A program made the position numbers and the translations under genes. DNA of 64,000 bases, taken from NCBI GenBank assembly GCA_028281235.1, contig JANQKG010000022.1, positions 62,001 to 126,000 on the forward strand, in the 5' to 3' direction. This document shows, piece by piece, positions 50,374 through 60,690 of this stretch; the stretch's first letter is position 1, and the number at the start of each line of letters is the position of its first letter. The DNA is from Afifellaceae bacterium (lineage in GTDB: Bacteria > Pseudomonadota > Alphaproteobacteria > Rhizobiales > Afifellaceae). The notes beneath the pieces are model-generated. The model was not told the origin of the DNA. It made no database searches and saw only the letters and a program-made list of their open reading frames with translations.

Positions 50374-51885
50374 TCATTTCGTCACCTGCGCGGTTTCCGC
50401 ACCGCCGGCGATCGCGGCCTGGTAATTGGTAATGAGCTGATCCACCGAGGCCGCCGTAACGTCCATGATCGGCGCCGGGTAGACGCCGAAGAAGATCGTC
50501 AGCGCGACGAGCGGCACCAGGATGACCTTCTCCCGTAGGCTCAGATCGAGAATGCCGGTGAGGTTCGGCTTCTCCAGCGTGCCGAAGATGACGCGGCGAT
50601 AGAGCCACAGCGCGTAGCCGGCGGAAAGCACGACACCGGTCGTCGCAAGCAGCGCCACCCAGGTGTTCACCTGGAACGCCCCGACAAGCGTCAAAAATTC
50701 GCCCACAAACCCGGACGTGCCCGGCAGCCCGACATTGGCCATCGTGAAGACCATGAAGGCGAACGCATACCAAGGCATGCGGTTCACCAGCCCGCCATAA
50801 TCGGCGATCTGGCGCGTGTGCATGCGGTCGTAGATGACGCCGACGCACAGGAACAGCGCGCCCGACACGATGCCGTGCGAGAGCATCTGAAAGATACCGC
50901 CCTGCACACCCTGCGCCGTCATGGTGAAGATGCCCATCGTCACGAAGCCCATATGAGCGACGGAGGAATAGGCGATCAGCTTCTTCACGTCCTCCTGCAT
51001 CAGCGCCACCAGCGACGTGTAGATGATGGCAATGACGGACAGCGCGTAGATGAGCGGCGCAAGGTCGGCGCTCGCCAGCGGGAACATCGGCAGCGAGAAA
51101 CGCAGAAAACCGTAGCCGCCCATCTTCAGAAGGATCGCCGCCAGCACGACGGAGCCGGCGGTCGGCGCCTCCACATGCGCATCGGGAAGCCACGTATGCA
51201 CTGGCCACATCGGCATCTTCACCGCGAAGGAGGCGAGGAAGGCCAGCCACAGCCAGGTCTGCATTTCCGGCGGGAACGGATGGTTCAACAGATCCGGAAT
51301 GGAGGTGGTGCCCGCCTCCCAATACATCGCCATCATGGCCAAGAGCATCAGCACGGAGCCGAGCAGCGTGTAGAGGAAGAACTTGAAGGCGGCGTAGACG
51401 CGCCGCGCGCCGCCCCACACGCCGATGATCAGGAACATCGGAATGAGGCCGGCCTCGAAGAACACGTAGAAGAGAATGAGATCGAGCGCCGTGAAGACGC
51501 CGATCATCAGCGTCTCCAGGACCAGGAACGCGACCATGTATTCCTTCAGCCGCGTCTGCACCACCTTCCAGCTCGCCAGCACGCAGAACGGCATGAGGAA
51601 CGTCGTCAGGATCACGAACAGCATGGAGATGCCGTCCACCCCCATGCGGTAGCTCATGAAGCCGCCGGTCCACGCAGCCTCCTCCACGAACTGAAAGCCC
51701 GGATTTGAGGTATCGAAGTTCCACCAGATCAGCAGCGACACCAGAAAGGTGAGCGTGGTCACGCCGAGCGAGACGTTGAGGATGTTGCGGCGTGTCGCCT
51801 CTCCGTCGCCGCGCAGGAAGAACAGGATGATCGCCGCGCCGACCAGCGGCAGATAGGTGACGGCGGAGAGGATGGGCCAGCTCAT
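50374..51885 (-). CDS. nuoM: NADH-quinone oxidoreductase subunit M
   Basis: A 503-residue antiporter-like membrane subunit. The proton-path motifs [69 protein letters not shown] and [16 protein letters not shown] are present. The ATG at 51885 begins the family N-terminus [16 protein letters not shown]; the longer frame enters the repeat region and is not coding. A repeat-containing gap of 345 bases separates it from nuoL. Confidence 0.96.
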   Translation of the reverse strand: MSWPILSAVTYLPLVGAAIILFFLRGDGEATRRNILNVSLGVTTLTFLVSLLIWWNFDTSNPGFQFVEEAAWTGGFMSYRMGVDGISMLFVILTTFLMPFCVLASWKVVQTRLKEYMVAFLVLETLMIGVFTALDLILFYVFFEAGLIPMFLIIGVWGGARRVYAAFKFFLYTLLGSVLMLLAMMAMYWEAGTTSIPDLLNHPFPPEMQTWLWLAFLASFAVKMPMWPVHTWLPDAHVEAPTAGSVVLAAILLKMGGYGFLRFSLPMFPLASADLAPLIYALSVIAIIYTSLVALMQEDVKKLIAYSSVAHMGFVTMGIFTMTAQGVQGGIFQMLSHGIVSGALFLCVGVIYDRMHTRQIADYGGLVNRMPWYAFAFMVFTMANVGLPGTSGFVGEFLTLVGAFQVNTWVALLATTGVVLSAGYALWLYRRVIFGTLEKPNLTGILDLSLREKVILVPLVALTIFFGVYPAPIMDVTAASVDQLITNYQAAIAGGAETAQVTK

Positions 51886-51905
51886 CGCGGCATGGCCTCC
51901 TTGCA

Positions 51906-52009
51906 TGTCGTCATTGCCGGGCTTGACCCGGCAATCCATTCCATCACCGTTGCACCAGACGCTGACGGGAGCGGAATGGATGCCCGGATCAAGTCCGGGC
52001 ATGACGACA
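51906..52009. repeat. 104-base palindromic repeat between nuoL and nuoM
   Basis: TGTCGTCAT (51906-51914) pairs with ATGACGACA (52001-52009). Inside are the arms GCCGGGCTTGACCCGGC and GCCCGGATCAAGTCCGGGC, and AATCCATTCC paired with GGAATGGAT. The whole unit can fold into a cruciform-like RNA hairpin. It is of the GTCATTGCCGGGCTTGACCCGGCAAT type that is frequent between genes in Rhizobiales genomes. Confidence 0.85.
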
Positions 52010-52066
52010 GTGGTTTTCCTGATCGCCCGTCGAATCCCGCTGAAGCTGGTGCAAACTTCTCCTTTA

Positions 52067-52204
52067 TCACCCCGGAAGCGGCGCGAAGCGGCGCTGTCCG
52101 GGGCCCATACACACCCAAAGCTCGCTGATCAGACACGGAGCCCAGCCAGAGGGAAACGTGTTCATGGGTCCCGGTCTCGGCCTTCGGCCGAACCGGGATG
52201 ACAA
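52067..52204. repeat. Second palindromic repeat between nuoL and nuoM
   Basis: TCACCCCGG (52067-52075) pairs imperfectly with CCGGGATGACA near 52193-52203. The inner arms include GTGTTCATGGGTCCC (52158-52172), which is the exact reverse complement of a 15-base stretch in the rpsB-dnaE repeat, and GTCTCGGCCTTCGGCCGAAC. It is a member of the dispersed TCATCCCGG family. Confidence 0.8.
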
Positions 52205-52230
52205 CCGCTAGGGTGTTTCGTTTCGCCATC

Positions 52231-54291
52231 TCAGCCCCCGAACATGATCCAGGTGACCAACAGCGCGATGCCCAAAAGCATGGCGAAGGCGTAATGATAG
52301 AGATAGCCGGTCTGCAGGCGGATGACGTTGCGGGTTACGTCGATCACGCGCGCCGACACGCCGTTCGGCCCAAACCCGTCGATCAGCCAGCCGTCGCCGC
52401 GCTTCCACAGGAAGCGGCCGAGCCACATGGAAGGCCGCACGAAGATCGCATCGAACAGCTCATCAAAGTACCACTTGTTGAGCAGGAAGCGGTAGAGCAC
52501 CCGCTGCTCCTCCGCCAGCCGTGCCGGTATCTCGAGCCTGCGGATGTAGAACTGGTAGGCCACGAGGAATCCGATCACCATTGCCAGTGTCGGCAGCACC
52601 TTGATCCAGAAAATTGTGTGGTGCATCTCCTCAAGCAGGTGCTTGTCGACGATGAGCGATTCCTTCCAGAAGGGCACCACGCTGTCGCCGATGAACGGGC
52701 CGTAGAAGATCAACCCGGCAAGCACGGCGCCCGCGGCAAGCACATAAAGCGGCACCAGCATGACCTGCGGGCTTTCATGCGCATGCTCCATCACGTCCTT
52801 CGGCGCGCGCGCATTCCCGTGGAAGGTCATGAAGACAAGCCGCCACGAATAGAACGAGGTAAAGGCGGCGGAGAGCACCAGAAGCAGAAAGGCGAAGAAG
52901 GCGACGCCAGTATGCGCCGCATGCGCCGATTCCACGATGGCGTCCTTGGAGAAATACCCCGCCATCAGCGGAAAACCGGTCAGCGACAATGTGCCGACCA
53001 GCATCATCGCATAGGTGACCGGGATGATGCGGTAGAGCCCGCCCATCTTGCGCATGTCCTGCTCGTCCGACACCGCGTGGATCACCGACCCGGAACCGAG
53101 GAAGAGCAGCGCCTTAAAGAAGGCATGCGTGAAGAGATGGAAGATCGCCACAGGATAGGCGCCGACGCCGAGCGCCACGAACATGTAGCCGAGTTGTGAG
53201 CAGGTCGAATAGGCGACGACGCGCTTAATGTCGTTCTGCACCAATCCCACGGTCGCCGCGAAGAACGCCGTGATGGCGCCGACGATGATCACCGCGGAAA
53301 GCGCCACCTCCGACAGTTCGAAGATCGGCGAAAGCCGCGCCACCATGAAGACGCCCGCCGTCACCATGGTGGCGGCATGAATGAGCGCGGAGACCGGCGT
53401 CGGGCCCTCCATGGCATCAGGCAGCCAGGTATGCAGTGGCACCTGCGCCGACTTGCCCATCGCGCCCATGAAAAGAAGCAGGCAGATGATGGTGATCGCC
53501 GCCTGTCCGTCATAGGACTGGCCGAACATCTCAAGTGCGACGGCCTCGCCTTGAGCCACCGCCTCCGCATTGGCGAAGATCGTGCCGAGATCGACGGAGG
53601 AGAACAGCCAGAAGACTCCGAAAATGCCGAGCGCGAAGCCGAAATCGCCGACGCGGTTGACGATGAACGCCTTGATCGCCGCTGCGTTGGCGGATGGCCG
53701 CTTGTACCAGAAGCCGATGAGGAGATAGGAGGCGAGCCCCACGCCCTCCCAGCCGAAGAACATCTGGACGAGATTGTCCGACGTCACCAGCATCAGCATC
53801 GCAAACGTGAAGAACGACAGATAGGCGAAGAAGCGCGGCTTGTGCGGATCGTGCGCCATGTAGCCGATGGAATAGATGTGGACGAGCGCTGATACGGTGT
53901 TCACCACCACCAGCATCACCACCGTCAGCGTGTCGATGCGGAACGCCCAGTTGGCGACCATCGCGCCGGACTCAATGAAGGTCAGAACCGGGACTGTGAA
54001 GGCCTCGCCGTCGCCATAGGCCACGCTGAAGAACGCCACCCACGATAAAAGCGCGGAGACGACAAGCAGCCCGGATGTGATCAGCTCTGCCGCGCGCGAA
54101 CCCTGCGCCGCGGGATGATGCCCGTCCCCATGCGTGTCGTCGTGATGCGGGTCACCGCCGCCGCCATGTCCGTGCGCGCCATGCCCGGCATCGGGCTCGC
54201 TGCCGGGATGCCGGATGCCAGCGCCAATGAGCGAGATGATTCCCGCGATGATGGCGCCGAGCAGCGGCAGAAAGACGATCGCCGAATACAA
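52231..54291 (-). CDS. nuoL: NADH-quinone oxidoreductase subunit L
   Basis: A 686-residue distal antiporter-like subunit with the long lateral helix region at its C-terminus. Motifs include [32 protein letters not shown] and [33 protein letters not shown]. Residues 28-59 carry an inserted histidine-rich loop with nine histidines ([18 protein letters not shown]). The start is TTG 54291, as a stop lies three codons upstream; AAAGG precedes it. It follows nuoK after 6 bases. Confidence 0.96.
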   Translation of the reverse strand: MYSAIVFLPLLGAIIAGIISLIGAGIRHPGSEPDAGHGAHGHGGGGDPHHDDTHGDGHHPAAQGSRAAELITSGLLVVSALLSWVAFFSVAYGDGEAFTVPVLTFIESGAMVANWAFRIDTLTVVMLVVVNTVSALVHIYSIGYMAHDPHKPRFFAYLSFFTFAMLMLVTSDNLVQMFFGWEGVGLASYLLIGFWYKRPSANAAAIKAFIVNRVGDFGFALGIFGVFWLFSSVDLGTIFANAEAVAQGEAVALEMFGQSYDGQAAITIICLLLFMGAMGKSAQVPLHTWLPDAMEGPTPVSALIHAATMVTAGVFMVARLSPIFELSEVALSAVIIVGAITAFFAATVGLVQNDIKRVVAYSTCSQLGYMFVALGVGAYPVAIFHLFTHAFFKALLFLGSGSVIHAVSDEQDMRKMGGLYRIIPVTYAMMLVGTLSLTGFPLMAGYFSKDAIVESAHAAHTGVAFFAFLLLVLSAAFTSFYSWRLVFMTFHGNARAPKDVMEHAHESPQVMLVPLYVLAAGAVLAGLIFYGPFIGDSVVPFWKESLIVDKHLLEEMHHTIFWIKVLPTLAMVIGFLVAYQFYIRRLEIPARLAEEQRVLYRFLLNKWYFDELFDAIFVRPSMWLGRFLWKRGDGWLIDGFGPNGVSARVIDVTRNVIRLQTGYLYHYAFAMLLGIALLVTWIMFGG

Positions 54292-54297
54292 TTCGAA

Positions 54298-54606
54298 TCA
54301 GCCTTTCATCATGTTGACGTCCTCAACCGCGATCGTGCCGCGGTTGCGGTAGAACGTAACGAGGATGGCAAGCCCGATCGCCGCCTCCGCGGCTGCGACG
54401 GTCAGCACCAGAAGCGCGAAGATCTGGCCGGTGAGATCGCCGAGGAAGGAGGAGAAGGCGACGAGGTTGATGTTCACCGCCAAGAGGATCAGCTCAACCG
54501 ACATCAGGATGATGATGACGTTCTTCCGGTTGAGGAAGATGCCGAAGACCCCGAGCGTGAAGAGGATCGCACCGACGGTCAGATAATGGCCGAGACCGAT
54601 CGTCAT
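54298..54606 (-). CDS. nuoK: NADH-quinone oxidoreductase subunit K
   Basis: A 102-residue subunit with three membrane helices, the standard length. The conserved glutamates in the second and third helices are seen in [22 protein letters not shown] and [19 protein letters not shown]. Its ATG overlaps the nuoJ stop (ATGA). Confidence 0.97.
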   Translation of the reverse strand: MTIGLGHYLTVGAILFTLGVFGIFLNRKNVIIILMSVELILLAVNINLVAFSSFLGDLTGQIFALLVLTVAAAEAAIGLAILVTFYRNRGTIAVEDVNMMKG

Positions 54607-55223
54607 CCAGAAAGCCCCCGCCCGCTTTCCACATCCACGACCTCAACGGCCGTTGCCGGGTCCCGCGCGACCTGCGCGGCGATGCTCTGGCGCTTCACGC
54701 CCTCCTTGTGGCGCAGCGTCAGCACGATGGCGCCGATCATCGCCACCAGAAGAACGAGCCCGGCCATCTGGAAGAAGAAGATGTAGCGCGTGTAGAGGAG
54801 CGCGCCGATCGCGGCGACGTTCGACACCTCCTCCACCGGCGGCGTGGGCGCAGCACCCGTCGCCACACTCTCCGGCGCGACGATCGTGCCGAAAAGCACC
54901 AGCACCAGCTCGATCAGAAGGATGATGCCGACCAGCGCGCCGACCGGCAGATATTGCAGAAATCCCTCCCGCAATTCGGCGAAATCGACGTCGAGCATCA
55001 TCACGACGAACAGGAAGAGCACTGCCACCGCGCCGACATAGACGACGACCAGGATCATCGCCAAAAACTCCGCGCCGAGCAGGATGAAGAGCCCGGCCGC
55101 ATTGATGAAAGCCAGGATCAGGAAAAGCACTGAATGAACAGGATTGCGCGCCGCGATCACCATGAAGGCCGCGCCGACGCAGACAAAGGAGAACAGATAG
55201 AAGAAAAGCGGCTGCAGGATCAT
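54603..55223 (-). CDS. nuoJ: NADH-quinone oxidoreductase subunit J
   Basis: A 206-residue subunit with five predicted helices. The pi-bulge helix region [32 protein letters not shown] is conserved. The C-terminal tail beyond the last helix is hydrophilic. It overlaps nuoK by four bases. A repeat-filled gap of 511 bases separates it from nuoI upstream. Confidence 0.96.
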   Translation of the reverse strand: MILQPLFFYLFSFVCVGAAFMVIAARNPVHSVLFLILAFINAAGLFILLGAEFLAMILVVVYVGAVAVLFLFVVMMLDVDFAELREGFLQYLPVGALVGIILLIELVLVLFGTIVAPESVATGAAPTPPVEEVSNVAAIGALLYTRYIFFFQMAGLVLLVAMIGAIVLTLRHKEGVKRQSIAAQVARDPATAVEVVDVESGRGLSG

Positions 55224-55338
55224 CGACTCGTCCGGCGGGGGGCCGAGGTTGATGGCCTGGCCACCGCCCTCTTAACGGAGCGTGCGCCGAGCGTCCATGC
55301 CGCGCGCGGCTCCGACGGCCGAGCACAACGCGAAATGC

Positions 55339-55695
55339 TGTCATCCCGGAAGTGGGAGCCCGAAGGGATCACGCTGTCCGGGATCCATGAACATTGTCGC
55401 ATGCCATTGGCCACCCTAGGCAGCCGGAACCTAGAAGGGCGGTGTCCATGGGTCCCGGTCTTGCCGCTGGCGCGGCAAACCGGGATGACACCAGGGATGG
55501 CAAGGTGCTGGATCGACCCTCTCCCCCTTGTGGGGAGAGGGTAGCCGGGCCGGAGCGACTTGTCCGCCGAAGCCCGAAGGGCGAAGGCGGAAGCGAGGGA
55601 CCGGCTGGGTGAGGGGTTTTTAAGTTTGAGGCTTGAACAGAACCCCTCCCCCGGCCGCTTCGCGGCCACCCCCTCCCCACAAGGGGGAGGGGGTG
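55339..55695. repeat. Complex palindromic repeats between nuoI and nuoJ
   Basis: The 511-base gap (55224-55734) contains no gene. TGTCATCCCGG (55339-55349) pairs with CCGGGATGACA (55480-55490), enclosing ATCCATGAACA and TCCATGGGTCCCGG modules seen at the other sites. Next, ACCCTCTCCCC (55516-55526) and GGGGAGAGGGT (55532-55542) form a perfect 11-base hairpin. A further CACCCCCTCCCC/GGGGGAGGGGGTG palindrome lies near 55667-55695. The stretch 55224-55338 shows nothing recognisable. Confidence 0.8.
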
Positions 55696-55734
55696 AGCAC
55701 GCGCTGAACCTCGGCATCTCCATTGCCGCACTTC

Positions 55735-56226
55735 CTACCGATATTGCGCGTCAAGCGTCATGTTCTGGGCGATCTCGCGCTCCCAGCGGTCGCCGTTCTC
55801 CAGAAGCTTGTGCTTGTCATAGTAGAGTTCCTCGCGCGTCTCCGCGGCGAACTCGAAATTCGGACCCTCCACGATCGCATCGACCGGGCACGCCTCCTGG
55901 CAGAACCCGCAATAGATGCACTTCACCATGTCGATGTCGTAGCGCACCGTGCGCCGTGTCCCGTCATTGCGCCGCGGGCCGGCTTCGATGGTGATCGCCT
56001 GCGCCGGGCAGATCGCCTCGCAGAGCTTGCAGGCGATGCAGCGCTCCTCGCCATTGGGATAGCGCCTCAGCGCATGCTCGCCGCGAAAGCGCGGGCTGAC
56101 CGGCCCCTTTTCAAACGGATAGTTCACCGTCGCCTTGGGTTTGAAGAAATATTTCATGGACAGCCACGTGGCAGCCGCGAACTCCCTCAGGAGCAGTGCA
56201 TTAGCGGCTTGTGTGATCGCGCCCAT
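55735..56226 (-). CDS. nuoI: NADH-quinone oxidoreductase subunit I
   Basis: A 163-residue peripheral-arm subunit carrying clusters N6a and N6b. Cysteines at 63, 66, 69, 73 ([12 protein letters not shown]) and 103, 106, 109, 113 ([12 protein letters not shown]) form two ferredoxin motifs. The N-terminal amphipathic helix contacts NuoH. The gene directly upstream is not nuoH but a GFA-family gene, ending 2 bases before this ATG. Confidence 0.97.
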   Translation of the reverse strand: MGAITQAANALLLREFAAATWLSMKYFFKPKATVNYPFEKGPVSPRFRGEHALRRYPNGEERCIACKLCEAICPAQAITIEAGPRRNDGTRRTVRYDIDMVKCIYCGFCQEACPVDAIVEGPNFEFAAETREELYYDKHKLLENGDRWEREIAQNMTLDAQYR

Positions 56227-56228
56227 TT

Positions 56229-56696
56229 CTATGCCCTTCCTGAGGCGGCAGTGCCGCGTTCCTCACCGTGATCAGCAAGCCTGGAGCGCGACGAACGCGC
56301 GAACCGCTCCGCGCTGTCCTCTATGTGCAGCCACGGCAGGCGCTGCGAATCGTAGCTATGAATCTGCGGCACAAGCTCACTCGCTTGATCGAGCAAGCCG
56401 ACCGGAACGTAGACCTGGCCCGGCAGATAGTCGAATCGTGAAGCCAGCGGTGATCCGCAGGACGCACAGAACGACCGCGACACGCCGGAATTCGCTGACA
56501 CGTTACGCCCTTCGTCCGGCGCAAACGTCACCGCTGCTTCATCAAACGCGGCGAATGCGCTCACCGGAGCGCCGGTGACCCGGCGGCAATCAACGCAATG
56601 GCAATAGGCGACGGCCTGTGGCGCGCGTGTCGCAGTCAAAGTGACCGCGCCGCAATAGCAGCGCCCGGTGATCGGCAAACTGACGGCCGCGTTCAT
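56229..56696 (-). CDS. GFA family zinc protein inside the nuo operon (second copy)
   Basis: A 155-residue protein with the Gfa cysteine pattern: [24 protein letters not shown] and [14 protein letters not shown], then [15 protein letters not shown] 56696 gives a family-like N-terminus; the frame is open further upstream but is less convincing. It lies between a 70-residue membrane protein gene and nuoI with only 2 bases to nuoI, so it is surely cotranscribed with complex I. A zinc-binding role is likely; any role in complex I or cofactor handling would be speculation. Confidence 0.85.
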   Translation of the reverse strand: MNAAVSLPITGRCYCGAVTLTATRAPQAVAYCHCVDCRRVTGAPVSAFAAFDEAAVTFAPDEGRNVSANSGVSRSFCASCGSPLASRFDYLPGQVYVPVGLLDQASELVPQIHSYDSQRLPWLHIEDSAERFARSSRSRLADHGEERGTAASGRA

Positions 56697-56763
56697 CGCG
56701 CCGGCTCCATCATCGTCAGCCCTGTCGTCACAGCACAGAAGCGTATCGCCCGGACAGCCATGG

Positions 56764-56976
56764 CTATATGCCCTCATCACCCGCCAGGATCGACCCGACG
56801 ATGACGCCGATCACCGGGAACAGGATCAGCTGCGCCTTGCGCGCCAGGTCGAGGACGTGCGGCCCCCGCCCTCTTTCGCCGCGCTTCTCGGCACGCGCAA
56901 TCAAAGCGCCGAAGATGAAATATTCCACGACCGCAAAGGCGAGCCCCACCAAGCCACCGATGAGCGCCAGAGACAT
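56764..56976 (-). CDS. Small two-helix membrane protein in the nuo operon
   Basis: A 70-residue protein with two hydrophobic helices (LALIGGLVGLAFAVVEYFIFGALI and AQLILFPVIGVIVGSILAG) joined by a basic loop (EKRGERGRGPH). I do not recognise a named family. It starts 4 bases after the nuoH stop, which argues for a co-regulated membrane protein. It may be a complex I-associated or assembly factor, but nothing in the sequence shows this. Confidence 0.75.
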   Translation of the reverse strand: MSLALIGGLVGLAFAVVEYFIFGALIARAEKRGERGRGPHVLDLARKAQLILFPVIGVIVGSILAGDEGI

Positions 56977-56980
56977 CGCC

Positions 56981-58042
56981 CTAGCCCGCCGCCGGAACGC
57001 CGCCCCAGCCCGTGAGCTGCAGCACGAACGCCACAATAACGATGGCGGCCAGCGAGATCGGCAGAAACACCTTCCAGCCGAGCCGCATGAGCTGGTCATA
57101 GCGGTAACGCGGCACGAACGCCTTCACCAAGGCGAACATGAAGAAGACGGCGCACACCTTGAGCACGAACCACACCACACCCGGCACCCAGGTGAACGGT
57201 GCGAAATCGAAAGGCGGCAGCCAGCCGCCCAGGAAGAGGATCGTGGTGAGCGCGCAGATCAGCGTGATCGCGACATACTCACCCAGCATGAACATCATGT
57301 ACGGGGTCGACGCGTACTCGACCATGAAGCCCGCCACGAGCTCCGATTCCGCCTCCGGCAGATCGAAGGGCGGCCGGTTGGTCTCCGCCAGCCCGGAGAT
57401 GAAGAAAATGACGAAGAGCGGGAAGAGCGCCAGCCAATGCCAGTCAAGGAAGCTGTTGGGCAGGCCCATCATGGTGCCAAGACCCACGGTCTGCGACATG
57501 ACGATGTCGGTCATGTTGAGCGAGCCCACCGCCAGAAGCACGGCGATGATGACGAAGCCGATGGAGACCTCGTAGGAGACCATCTGCGCGGCGGAGCGCA
57601 GCGCGCCGAGAAAGGCGTATTTGGAGTTCGACGCCCAGCCGCCCATGATCACGCCGTAGACTTCCAGCGAGGCGATGGCGAAGACGTAGAGAATCCCGAC
57701 ATTGATGTCGGCGATCACCCACCCGGCATTGACCGGGATGACGGCCCATGCCGAAAGCGCCAGAAGCACGGAGACAAGCGGCGCCAGAAGAAAGATCGTC
57801 TTGTTGGCCGGCGCCGGGATCACCGGTTCTTTCAGGAAGAATTTGAGAAGATCGGCAAAGGATTGAAACAGGCCCCACGGACCGACGACATTGGGCCCGC
57901 GCCGCAACTGCACCGCCGCCCAGATCTTGCGGTCGGCATAAAGCAGATAAGCGATAAGGAGCAGCAGCGCGGCCATCAGCACCGCGCTCTGAACGACGAT
58001 CAGAGCCCCGGGCAGAACGTAGTCGCTGAAAAAGGCGTTCAT
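56981..58042 (-). CDS. nuoH: NADH-quinone oxidoreductase subunit H
   Basis: A 353-residue membrane subunit with eight predicted helices forming the quinone-site roof. The conserved charged loops [37 protein letters not shown] and [31 protein letters not shown], and [17 protein letters not shown], are intact. It follows nuoG after 20 bases. Confidence 0.97.
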   Translation of the reverse strand: MNAFFSDYVLPGALIVVQSAVLMAALLLLIAYLLYADRKIWAAVQLRRGPNVVGPWGLFQSFADLLKFFLKEPVIPAPANKTIFLLAPLVSVLLALSAWAVIPVNAGWVIADINVGILYVFAIASLEVYGVIMGGWASNSKYAFLGALRSAAQMVSYEVSIGFVIIAVLLAVGSLNMTDIVMSQTVGLGTMMGLPNSFLDWHWLALFPLFVIFFISGLAETNRPPFDLPEAESELVAGFMVEYASTPYMMFMLGEYVAITLICALTTILFLGGWLPPFDFAPFTWVPGVVWFVLKVCAVFFMFALVKAFVPRYRYDQLMRLGWKVFLPISLAAIVIVAFVLQLTGWGGVPAAG

Positions 58043-58062
58043 CGGCTTGCTCGTCGCTCCGC

Positions 58063-60168
58063 TTATTCGGCTGCCTCAGCCGCCGGGCCGAGATGCATGG
58101 CGGAGCATTCGGCCAAAGTGGCCGACGCCCGTGCGATCGGATTGGTCAGATAGAAATCCTTGATCGGACTAGCGAATGGCGGACCGGCAATGGCCCCGCC
58201 AATGGCCGCGACACGACCGAAATCCGCCCGTTCCGCCGGCTTGATCGTGTCGATCTCGGCAAGATGCGGATGCGCCTCGTAGAGCTCTGCGCGGAGCGCC
58301 GCAAGGCTGTCGAACGGTAGCGTCCGGCCAAGCGCACCCGACAGCGCTCGGAGGATAGACCAATCCTCACGCGCCTCGCCCGGCGGGAAGGCAGCGCGGT
58401 TGCCCAGCTGCACGCGGCCCTCGGTGTTCACCCAGGTCGCCGATTTCTCCGTATAGGCCGCGCCCGGCAGGATCACGTCGGCGCGATGCGCACCGGCATC
58501 GCCATGCGTGCCGATATAGACGACGAACGGACCCCCGAGGGAGGCTTGAGGCGGCATCGCGATTTCATCGGTGCCAAGCAGGAAGAGCACGTCAAGCCCG
58601 CTATCGGCGGCGACCATCTCGTGCGCAGTCTTGCCGCCGTCAGCCGGCACGAAGCCGATGTCGAGACCCCCGACCCGTGCGGCGGCACTATGCAGGACCG
58701 AAAGGCCGGTCCAGTCGTCGCTCATCGCGCCGACATCGGCGGCAAGCCGCGCCGCAGCGGACAAAACGGCAGCGCCATTGTCACCCACAAGCGCCCCCTG
58801 CCCTACGATGATCAGCGGCCGCTCCGCCGCGCTCAGCGCTTGATAAAAGTCCCCTTCGCCGGCGAGAAGATGCGACAGCGATTCCGGACCGGCACCGAGA
58901 TAGTCGTAATCATAAGTGAGATCGGCCGGCTCACCGATGACGCCGATCGGCGGCTGGGCGGCACGCCAGCACTTGCGGATGCGCGCGTTCAAAACCGGCG
59001 CTTCCTTGCGCGGATTGGAACCGACGATCAGGATCGCATCGGCCGATTCAATGCCGGCGACACTGGCATTGAAAATGTAGCTGCCGCGCCCCAGCGCCGG
59101 ATCGAGTGCCGCGCCGTCCTGCCGGCAGTCCATGTTCAAAGAGCCGAGGCTCTCCAACAGGCGCTTCAGCGCAAACATCTCCTCAACGCCGGCAAGGTCG
59201 CCGGCAATCGCTCCGACCTTGTCGCCGCTCGTTGCGCCAACCCGGTCCGCAATCGCCGCAAAAGCTTCCGGCCAGGACACGGCTTGCAGCCTGCCGTCGA
59301 CCCGCAGATACGGCCGATCGAGGCGCTGCGCGCGCAAGCCGTCGACGCAATGGCGCGTCTTGTCGGAAATCCATTCCTCGTTCACGTCTTCATTGAGCCG
59401 CGGCAGGATGCGCATTACCTCCTTGCCGCGTGCATCGACCCGGATGTTGGCGCCGAGCGCGTCCATCACGTCGATGGATTCCGTCTTGTCGAGCTCCCAG
59501 GGCCGCGCCTTGAAGGAATAAGGCTTCGACGTCAGCGCGCCGACCGGGCAGAGATCGACGACATTGGCCTGGAGCTCAGAGACCATCGCGTGCTCCAGAT
59601 AGGTCGTGATCTCCATGTCCTCGCCGCGGCCCGTGGCCCCGAGCTCCGGCACACCGGCGACTTCGGTGGCGAAGCGGATGCACCGCGTGCAATGGATGCA
59701 GCGGTTCATGAAGGTCTTCACCAGCGGACCGATATGCTTGTCCTCCACGGCGCGCTTGTTCTCGTGATAACGCGACGTGTCGACGCCATAGGCCATGGCC
59801 TGGTCCTGCAGATCGCACTCGCCGCCCTGGTCGCAGATCGGGCAATCCAGCGGGTGGTTGATGAGCAGGAACTCCATCACACCCTCGCGCGCCTTCTTGG
59901 TCAGCGCGGAGCGTGTGAGCACCTCCGGCGGCTCGCCGTTGGGGCCGGGGCGGCAGTCGCTCACGCCCCACGCACATGACGCCACCGGCTTCGGCGCACC
60001 CTTCAACTCCACCAGGCACATGCGGCAATTGCCGGCGATGGACAGCCGCTCGTGGAAGCAGAAGCGCGGGATCTCCGCGCCCGCCTCCTCACACGCCTGC
60101 AGCAGCGTGTAGGACGGCGGGACTTCGATTTCCCGGCCGTCAACGATCAGCTTGCGAAGGTCGCTCAT
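58063..60168 (-). CDS. nuoG: NADH-quinone oxidoreductase subunit G
   Basis: A 701-residue peripheral-arm subunit. The N-terminal [2Fe-2S] domain has [18 protein letters not shown]. The next part has [17 protein letters not shown] and [16 protein letters not shown] for the 4Fe-4S clusters. The molybdopterin-oxidoreductase-like domain ([24 protein letters not shown] onward) has lost its cofactor, as usual. The extra binding site for cluster N7 typical of E. coli is not evident. A 27-base gap separates it from the unusual hypothetical upstream. Confidence 0.96.
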   Translation of the reverse strand: MSDLRKLIVDGREIEVPPSYTLLQACEEAGAEIPRFCFHERLSIAGNCRMCLVELKGAPKPVASCAWGVSDCRPGPNGEPPEVLTRSALTKKAREGVMEFLLINHPLDCPICDQGGECDLQDQAMAYGVDTSRYHENKRAVEDKHIGPLVKTFMNRCIHCTRCIRFATEVAGVPELGATGRGEDMEITTYLEHAMVSELQANVVDLCPVGALTSKPYSFKARPWELDKTESIDVMDALGANIRVDARGKEVMRILPRLNEDVNEEWISDKTRHCVDGLRAQRLDRPYLRVDGRLQAVSWPEAFAAIADRVGATSGDKVGAIAGDLAGVEEMFALKRLLESLGSLNMDCRQDGAALDPALGRGSYIFNASVAGIESADAILIVGSNPRKEAPVLNARIRKCWRAAQPPIGVIGEPADLTYDYDYLGAGPESLSHLLAGEGDFYQALSAAERPLIIVGQGALVGDNGAAVLSAAARLAADVGAMSDDWTGLSVLHSAAARVGGLDIGFVPADGGKTAHEMVAADSGLDVLFLLGTDEIAMPPQASLGGPFVVYIGTHGDAGAHRADVILPGAAYTEKSATWVNTEGRVQLGNRAAFPPGEAREDWSILRALSGALGRTLPFDSLAALRAELYEAHPHLAEIDTIKPAERADFGRVAAIGGAIAGPPFASPIKDFYLTNPIARASATLAECSAMHLGPAAEAAE

Positions 60169-60195
60169 ATCGCTTCCATCATCATGCTGTCCCGC

Positions 60196-60633
60196 TCACG
60201 CGAAGATCACCTGACCCGACGTGGCGCGGGCGATCAGCGCCAGTTCCTTGGCCGTGAACGTGCCGCTGTTGCTGATCCGCAGATGCGCCTCGTCCTGCAT
60301 GCTTTGCGCCAGCGAAACAAGCTCAACCGCCTCGTATCGCGATCCGTCCAGCTCAAGGCTGGCGCCCTGCCGTGCAATCTCTGCCAGATCATCTGCCGGC
60401 AGGTCGTCAAGCGGCGAGCCGAACTGCGCATCGGACGCCTCCACCGGCACGGGCGCAGGCGGCTCCGGCAGCCGCAGATCGCTCGCCCCCTCCGTAGGTT
60501 CGGCCGCCACTTCCGTCACCATCGTCGACAGGATCGAACGCGCACGCGTCTCCAAGAGCGGCGCGCCGGGCCGCACCTTCTTAGCTCTTTGCGTACGCAC
60601 CAGCGGCTGCCGCTTGCCTTTGGTCTTGGGCAT
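60196..60633 (-). CDS. Hypothetical three-repeat protein between nuoF and nuoG
   Basis: A 145-residue protein I do not recognise. Residues 1-45 are basic (MPKTKGKRQPLVRTQRAKKVR). Residues 46-75 are Pro/Ala/Glu-rich. Residues 81-145 hold three similar units of about 20-26 residues (81-100, 101-126 and 127-145), each starting x-x-E/D-L-x-x-I/L-A and ending in a short beta stretch (ASLELDG, AHLRISN, GQVIF). ATG 60633 has an AAGGGA site; ATG 60687 is also possible. A canonical nuo operon has no gene here, yet the gaps of 27 and 57 bases show co-transcription. Confidence 0.75.
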   Translation of the reverse strand: MPKTKGKRQPLVRTQRAKKVRPGAPLLETRARSILSTMVTEVAAEPTEGASDLRLPEPPAPVPVEASDAQFGSPLDDLPADDLAEIARQGASLELDGSRYEAVELVSLAQSMQDEAHLRISNSGTFTAKELALIARATSGQVIFA

Positions 60634-60690
60634 ATCAAATCCCTTCGCATTCCCGCCTTGGCGTGAAAACTCCCGGCGGCTCAGCATCGA

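Noticed and set aside
51906-55695. CRISPR array
   Set aside because: The repeats are palindromic, few, of differing length and without regular spacers or cas genes.
56768-58153. 461-residue plus-strand frame opposite nuoH
   Set aside because: It lies antisense to nuoH and the small membrane gene and has no family pattern.
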